DNA of 64,000 bases from Paenibacillus sp. RC67. GTDB taxonomy: Bacteria; Bacillota; Bacilli; Paenibacillales; NBRC-103111. The DNA is taken from assembly GCF_030020805.1 (NCBI RefSeq), contig NZ_CP125098.1, positions 6,781,501-6,845,500 of the forward strand, given 5' to 3'. The notes below the pieces were generated by a model, which saw only the letters and a list, made by a program, of their open reading frames with translations, made no database searches and had not been told where the DNA came from. The translations under genes were made by a program, and so were the position numbers. Positions 61,026-64,000 of the stretch are shown here, piece by piece. Position 1 is the stretch's first letter; every line of letters begins with the position of its first letter.

Positions 61026-62125
61026 GATCCCACCCCAACGCTTTGCGTATAGGCTACATCACGGATGCCAAGACCCGATTCTTTAGGAAACGTCATCCTT
61101 CTGCCGTCATACTGGACGCCTCCGTCCACAATGTCATTCAACATCATCAGTGGAGAGTCAAAATCGAATCGGGTAATATTTTTCTTGCTTGCCGCCAAAT
61201 GGGCCGCCGCTGTCACCGCCACACGTGATTCAATCATACTGCCGACCATACACTCGACCCCGAATTCCTCGGCAATTTGGTTAATAAGCTGGGCTTTGTA
61301 TATTCCACCGGATTTCATCAGCTTAATATTGATCATATCAGCAGCACGGCGCTTCAACACCTCGAAAGCCTGTGCAGGAGAAAATACGCTCTCGTCCGCC
61401 ATAATCGGTGTTTCCACCGCATCCGTAACGGCTTTGAGTCCATCAATATCATGTGCTTTGACAGGCTGCTCCACCAATTCAATATCCAGCCCCATATCTT
61501 CCATACGGCGAATCGAACGGACGGCATCCTTCACCTGCCAGCCCTGATTCGCGTCAATACGAATGCGGATCTCGCTGCCGACGCAGCTGCGAATTTCCTT
61601 GATACGCTCGATATCCTGCTGGATATCATCCTTGCCTACTTTAATCTTCAGCACATTGAAGCCTTCCTTCACGTAGCTGACGGCATCCTCTCCCATTTCT
61701 TTGGGCGAATTGACGCTAACCGTGAAATCCGTCTCCAGCTGATCTTTATAACCTCCGAGAAACTGATACAGAGGAAGACCGCAGTATTGCGAGACTAAAT
61801 CGTACACCGCCATATCAATTGCAGCCTTGGCGCTGCTGCTGCCAACCATCGAATGATGAATGGTTTGAAGAATTTGCTCATACGCCAGCAGATTGCGCCC
61901 AACCAAGAGCGGGGTGAACGTATGAGCGATAGCAGAATGAATACTGTCCAAGCTGTCTCCCGTAATCACAATAGTCGCTGGTGCCTCGCCCCATCCGGTT
62001 CTACCGTCATCGGTTTGAATCCGCACAAGAATCGATTCTGCATTATATACGGTGCGCAAGGCGGTCTTAAACGGTTTTTTTAGTGGTGTCGACTGCCGCA
62101 TCACTTCAATATTTTTTATGTTCAT
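61022..62125 (-). CDS. ykfB: L-Ala-D/L-Glu epimerase (enolase superfamily, YkfB-like)
   Basis: The 367-residue enzyme carries the muconate-lactonizing-type active site at the expected positions: KIK with Lys160/Lys162, metal ligands Asp191 (IDANQGW), Glu219 (LVEQPV) and Asp244 (MADESV), and Lys268 in INIKLMKSGG. These match the catalytic set of the Bacillus subtilis enzyme as I recall it. It epimerises L-Ala-D-Glu from murein peptides to L-Ala-L-Glu for catabolism. AAGGAGG precedes the ATG, 13 bp after the carboxypeptidase gene. Confidence 0.96.
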   Translation of the reverse strand: MNIKNIEVMRQSTPLKKPFKTALRTVYNAESILVRIQTDDGRTGWGEAPATIVITGDSLDSIHSAIAHTFTPLLVGRNLLAYEQILQTIHHSMVGSSSAKAAIDMAVYDLVSQYCGLPLYQFLGGYKDQLETDFTVSVNSPKEMGEDAVSYVKEGFNVLKIKVGKDDIQQDIERIKEIRSCVGSEIRIRIDANQGWQVKDAVRSIRRMEDMGLDIELVEQPVKAHDIDGLKAVTDAVETPIMADESVFSPAQAFEVLKRRAADMINIKLMKSGGIYKAQLINQIAEEFGVECMVGSMIESRVAVTAAAHLAASKKNITRFDFDSPLMMLNDIVDGGVQYDGRRMTFPKESGLGIRDVAYTQSVGVGS

Positions 62126-62138
62126 ACTAACTGCCTCC

Positions 62139-63068
62139 TTATGTCTCTACACCGGGTTCCATACATTCAAGCACCTTATCCTGTGTGCTCATTCTAGCTT
62201 CTATGCCATAGGGAACAGCAATATTCGGGGAACAATGACCGATCTTAAATCCCGCCAGCGTAGGCTTGCCTGAAGATACAATATGATCCTCGATAACCTG
62301 CTCCAACGTAAGGGACTGCTTGCGCTTGTTCGGAACACAGTTATTAAAATCACAGATCAAGATGCCGGCTGCATCGGCGAATTTGCCAGCAAGCCTTAGT
62401 TGGTTTAGCATCCGGTCTAATCGGTACGGCTCTTCATCAATATCCTCAATAAACAGAAGCCGTCCCTTCGTATCCAGCTCATAAGGCGTACCGAGCGTAC
62501 TTGTCAAAAGGGTCAGGTTCCCTCCAACCAGCTGTCCTTGGGCGTCTCCATCTACTAACACCTGCAACGGAGATATTTCCTCCGTATAGCGAAGTGTGGA
62601 AGGATGGAGCAGCGTCTCATAATTTTGTACGGTAAGCGGGTCTTCGTCTTTTTCCAAATCAATCATCATGGGACCATGAAACGTAACCAGTCCCGCCTTC
62701 TTGAGGATCGCCGCATGTAAAAAAGTAATGTCGCTGTAGCCCCAAAATATTTTCGGATTCGCCCGAATGAGATCATAGTCGAGTTGATCAGCTATTCTAC
62801 CTGTGCCGTATCCTCCTCGAGCACAAATGATGGCCTTGATCTCCGGATCGGCGAACATTCCGTTTAATTCCCGGGCCCTCTCTTCATCCGTTCCCGCAAG
62901 GTAGCCATGCTGCCCTGACAGCGTGTCTCCAAGTCTAACTCGAAGCCCGAGCTGCTCCAGGCAGGTGGATGCCGCTTTAATCTGCTCCCTGTCGACCCAG
63001 CTTGCCGGTGCCGTAATGCCTACCGTATCGCCGGGATTTAAACGGCGTGGTTTTATAAGCTCATTCAT
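62139..63068 (-). CDS. ykfA: LD-carboxypeptidase (MccF/LdcA family, YkfA-like)
   Basis: The 309-residue serine peptidase starts MNELIKPRRLNPGDTVGITA, behind GGAGGG; the ATG at 63092 is eight codons earlier with no site. It shows CARGGYGTGRIADQLDYDLI, the nucleophile Ser in IFWGYSDITFLHAAI and the Glu/His parts LLFIEDIDEEPYRLDRMLNQ and AGFKIGHCSPNIAVPYGIEA. The family removes the terminal D-Ala from tetrapeptides. It heads the ykfA-ykfB-ykfC set, as in Bacillus subtilis, downstream of a peptide-binding protein gene. Confidence 0.94.
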   Translation of the reverse strand: MNELIKPRRLNPGDTVGITAPASWVDREQIKAASTCLEQLGLRVRLGDTLSGQHGYLAGTDEERARELNGMFADPEIKAIICARGGYGTGRIADQLDYDLIRANPKIFWGYSDITFLHAAILKKAGLVTFHGPMMIDLEKDEDPLTVQNYETLLHPSTLRYTEEISPLQVLVDGDAQGQLVGGNLTLLTSTLGTPYELDTKGRLLFIEDIDEEPYRLDRMLNQLRLAGKFADAAGILICDFNNCVPNKRKQSLTLEQVIEDHIVSSGKPTLAGFKIGHCSPNIAVPYGIEARMSTQDKVLECMEPGVET

Positions 63069-63144
63069 TGTGCTGCCCTCCTGCTTGAACATAGGGAGGA
63101 GCGCCTTCGATAGGCGGTACAGGTTGTCATGAAACCCAGAAAAC

Positions 63145-63308
63145 TTGAAATATTGCTAGTATACTCTGGTGGGGTATGCCCCTCCGGCCGCTGTTGTTAT
63201 CAGGAAATTTCAAATTAATAGCTTTACAGCGGGTATTTCCTGATAACAAAGGCGGACGCTAAAGCTCCTCCGAGACATACCCCACCTACCGATATAGCAA
63301 ATTTCTCG
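63145..63308. repeat. Long palindromic intergenic element, copy 2
   Basis: Arms TGGTGGGGTATG and CATACCCCACC flank an inner stem (TGTTATCAGGAAAT against ATTTCCTGATAACA). CGGCCGCTGTTG and AAAGGCGGACGCT match the core of copy 1 at 52.5 kb. Imperfect symmetry continues outward to about 63089 and 63358, including AAGCGCCTA-AGA-TAGGCGCTT (63330-63350). Confidence 0.8.
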
Positions 63309-63370
63309 AACGGGTGTCTCGACATACCCAAGCGCCTAAGATAGGCGCTTACTCCTCATGAATTAGGCGA

Positions 63371-64000
63371 CTATTTCAAATCCGCCCATTTAAAGTCGAT
63401 AAATCCGAAGGCGTGCCTTACGACTCCATCCACCTTGTCGCTCTGCAAGTAGGCGTTGTTATAGAAATAAAGCGGCAAAATAGGAGCTTCATCCATCAGA
63501 ATTTTCTCCGCGTCATGCATCATTTTGAAACGTTTTGCTTCATCCGGTTCATTATATGCGTCCTTGATCAATTTATCATAAGAAGCGTTAACCCAGCCGG
63601 TCCGGCTGAATGCATTGGTCGATTGGAAACCGTCTAGGAAGTTGATCGGGTCTGCAAAATCCGGAAGGAACGAGGAACGGGAGAATTGAAGCTGAAGCTT
63701 CTTCTGCTCATCCGTTAGTACTTTGCCTTCTTTGTTGGCCAGCTTGATGTCAACGCCCAGATTGTCTTTGAACATCGCTTGCAGCGCTTGAGCGATTCTT
63801 TGGCTAATGTCGTTGGTGTTATAAGTAAGCGTTACTTCTGGCAGCGTCTTTAATCCTGCTTCCTGCATTCCTTTTTCCAGCAGCTTCTTCGCTTCTGCAG
63901 CATCGAACTTGATCAGGCTGCCGCCGACTTTGCGGAAATCTCCGCCGGCAGGGTCCTTAAGACCTGGAGAAACATAGGCGTCTGCTGGCTTCTGTTTTTG
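63371..64000 (-). CDS. Peptide ABC transporter substrate-binding protein (DppE/OppA-like), N-terminus cut by window edge
   Basis: The frame is open from base 64000 to the stop at 63371, giving 209 C-terminal residues of a family near 540-600. It shows SBP_bac_5 features: DAAEAKKLLEKGMQEAGLKT, VTLTYNTNDISQRIAQALQA, SSFLPDFADPINFLDGFQST and EKILMDEAPILPLYFYNNAY. It binds oligopeptides outside the membrane. Upstream of ykfABC, it is the likely receptor for murein peptides, as dppE is in Bacillus subtilis. Confidence 0.92.
   Translation of the reverse strand, partial: QKQKPADAYVSPGLKDPAGGDFRKVGGSLIKFDAAEAKKLLEKGMQEAGLKTLPEVTLTYNTNDISQRIAQALQAMFKDNLGVDIKLANKEGKVLTDEQKKLQLQFSRSSFLPDFADPINFLDGFQSTNAFSRTGWVNASYDKLIKDAYNEPDEAKRFKMMHDAEKILMDEAPILPLYFYNNAYLQSDKVDGVVRHAFGFIDFKWADLK

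Overview
The window looks like a chromosomal segment of a Paenibacillus-type Gram-positive bacterium. Evidence: strong AGGAGG ribosome-binding sites, frequent TTG and GTG starts, lipobox lipoproteins, a triple-SLH surface protein, a YhaM nuclease, LplB/YtcP-type sugar ABC transporters, an AraC/Cache regulator and a ykfABC murein-peptide operon. Nearly everything is on the minus strand. No rRNA, tRNA, CRISPR array, transposase or integrase gene was recognised.

Positions 1-39.8 kb form one large surface-polysaccharide locus made of head-to-tail minus-strand operons. (i) 35372-30873: Wzz-like chain-length protein, tyrosine kinase, an HlyD-like lipoprotein adaptor and a secreted protein of unknown function. 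(ii) 30660-23706: a complete lasso-peptide operon, in order cyclase C, 51-residue precursor A, HprK-like kinase K, PqqD-like B1, transglutaminase-like peptidase B2, nucleotidyltransferase N and ABC exporter D. (iii) 23542-14044: GT32, GT4 and GT2 enzymes, a frameshifted pyruvyl transferase, a membrane-anchored GH105-like protein and a Wzx flippase. (iv) 13513 to the left edge: PglF/CapD-type dehydratase, GalU, five glycosyltransferases, an EpsG-like polymerase, GalE, a 48-residue ORF, a beta-propeller protein, and PglC, PglD and PglE homologues. On the plus strand (35.7-39.8 kb) are two tailspike-like proteins without signal peptides and a small secreted Asn/Gln-rich protein.

The most striking signal is regulatory. 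A 16-bp palindrome, (G/A)TTCTTTATAAAGAAC, made of two inverted GTTCTTT half-sites, recurs in the promoters of operons ii, iii and iv and of the small secreted protein. GTTCTYT is the known half-site of SinR, the Bacillus biofilm repressor. In operons iii and iv the palindrome sits in the 17-bp spacer between -35 and -10. Operon i has the same layout with a different palindrome, TGATAC-N5-GTATCA. The lasso peptide thus appears wired into the matrix regulon. Its kinase, nucleotidyltransferase, C-terminal Ser and unusual ring-acceptor spacing suggest a modified lasso peptide of uncertain topology.

Three genes in this locus are broken by single-base changes in homopolymers (18074-18080, 19714-19718, 37953-37960). 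This could be phase variation or sequence error; none was noticed in the 24 kb to the right.

The right part (39.9-64 kb) holds an S-layer-anchored PL9-like multidomain protein, an oligosaccharide ABC transporter with an AraC/Cache regulator, yhaM, an aldehyde dehydrogenase-DUF779 operon with a sigma-54 promoter and a divergent activator, an NAGPA-domain protein, and murein-peptide recycling genes. Two related long palindromic elements lie in intergenic DNA at 52.5 and 63.2 kb.
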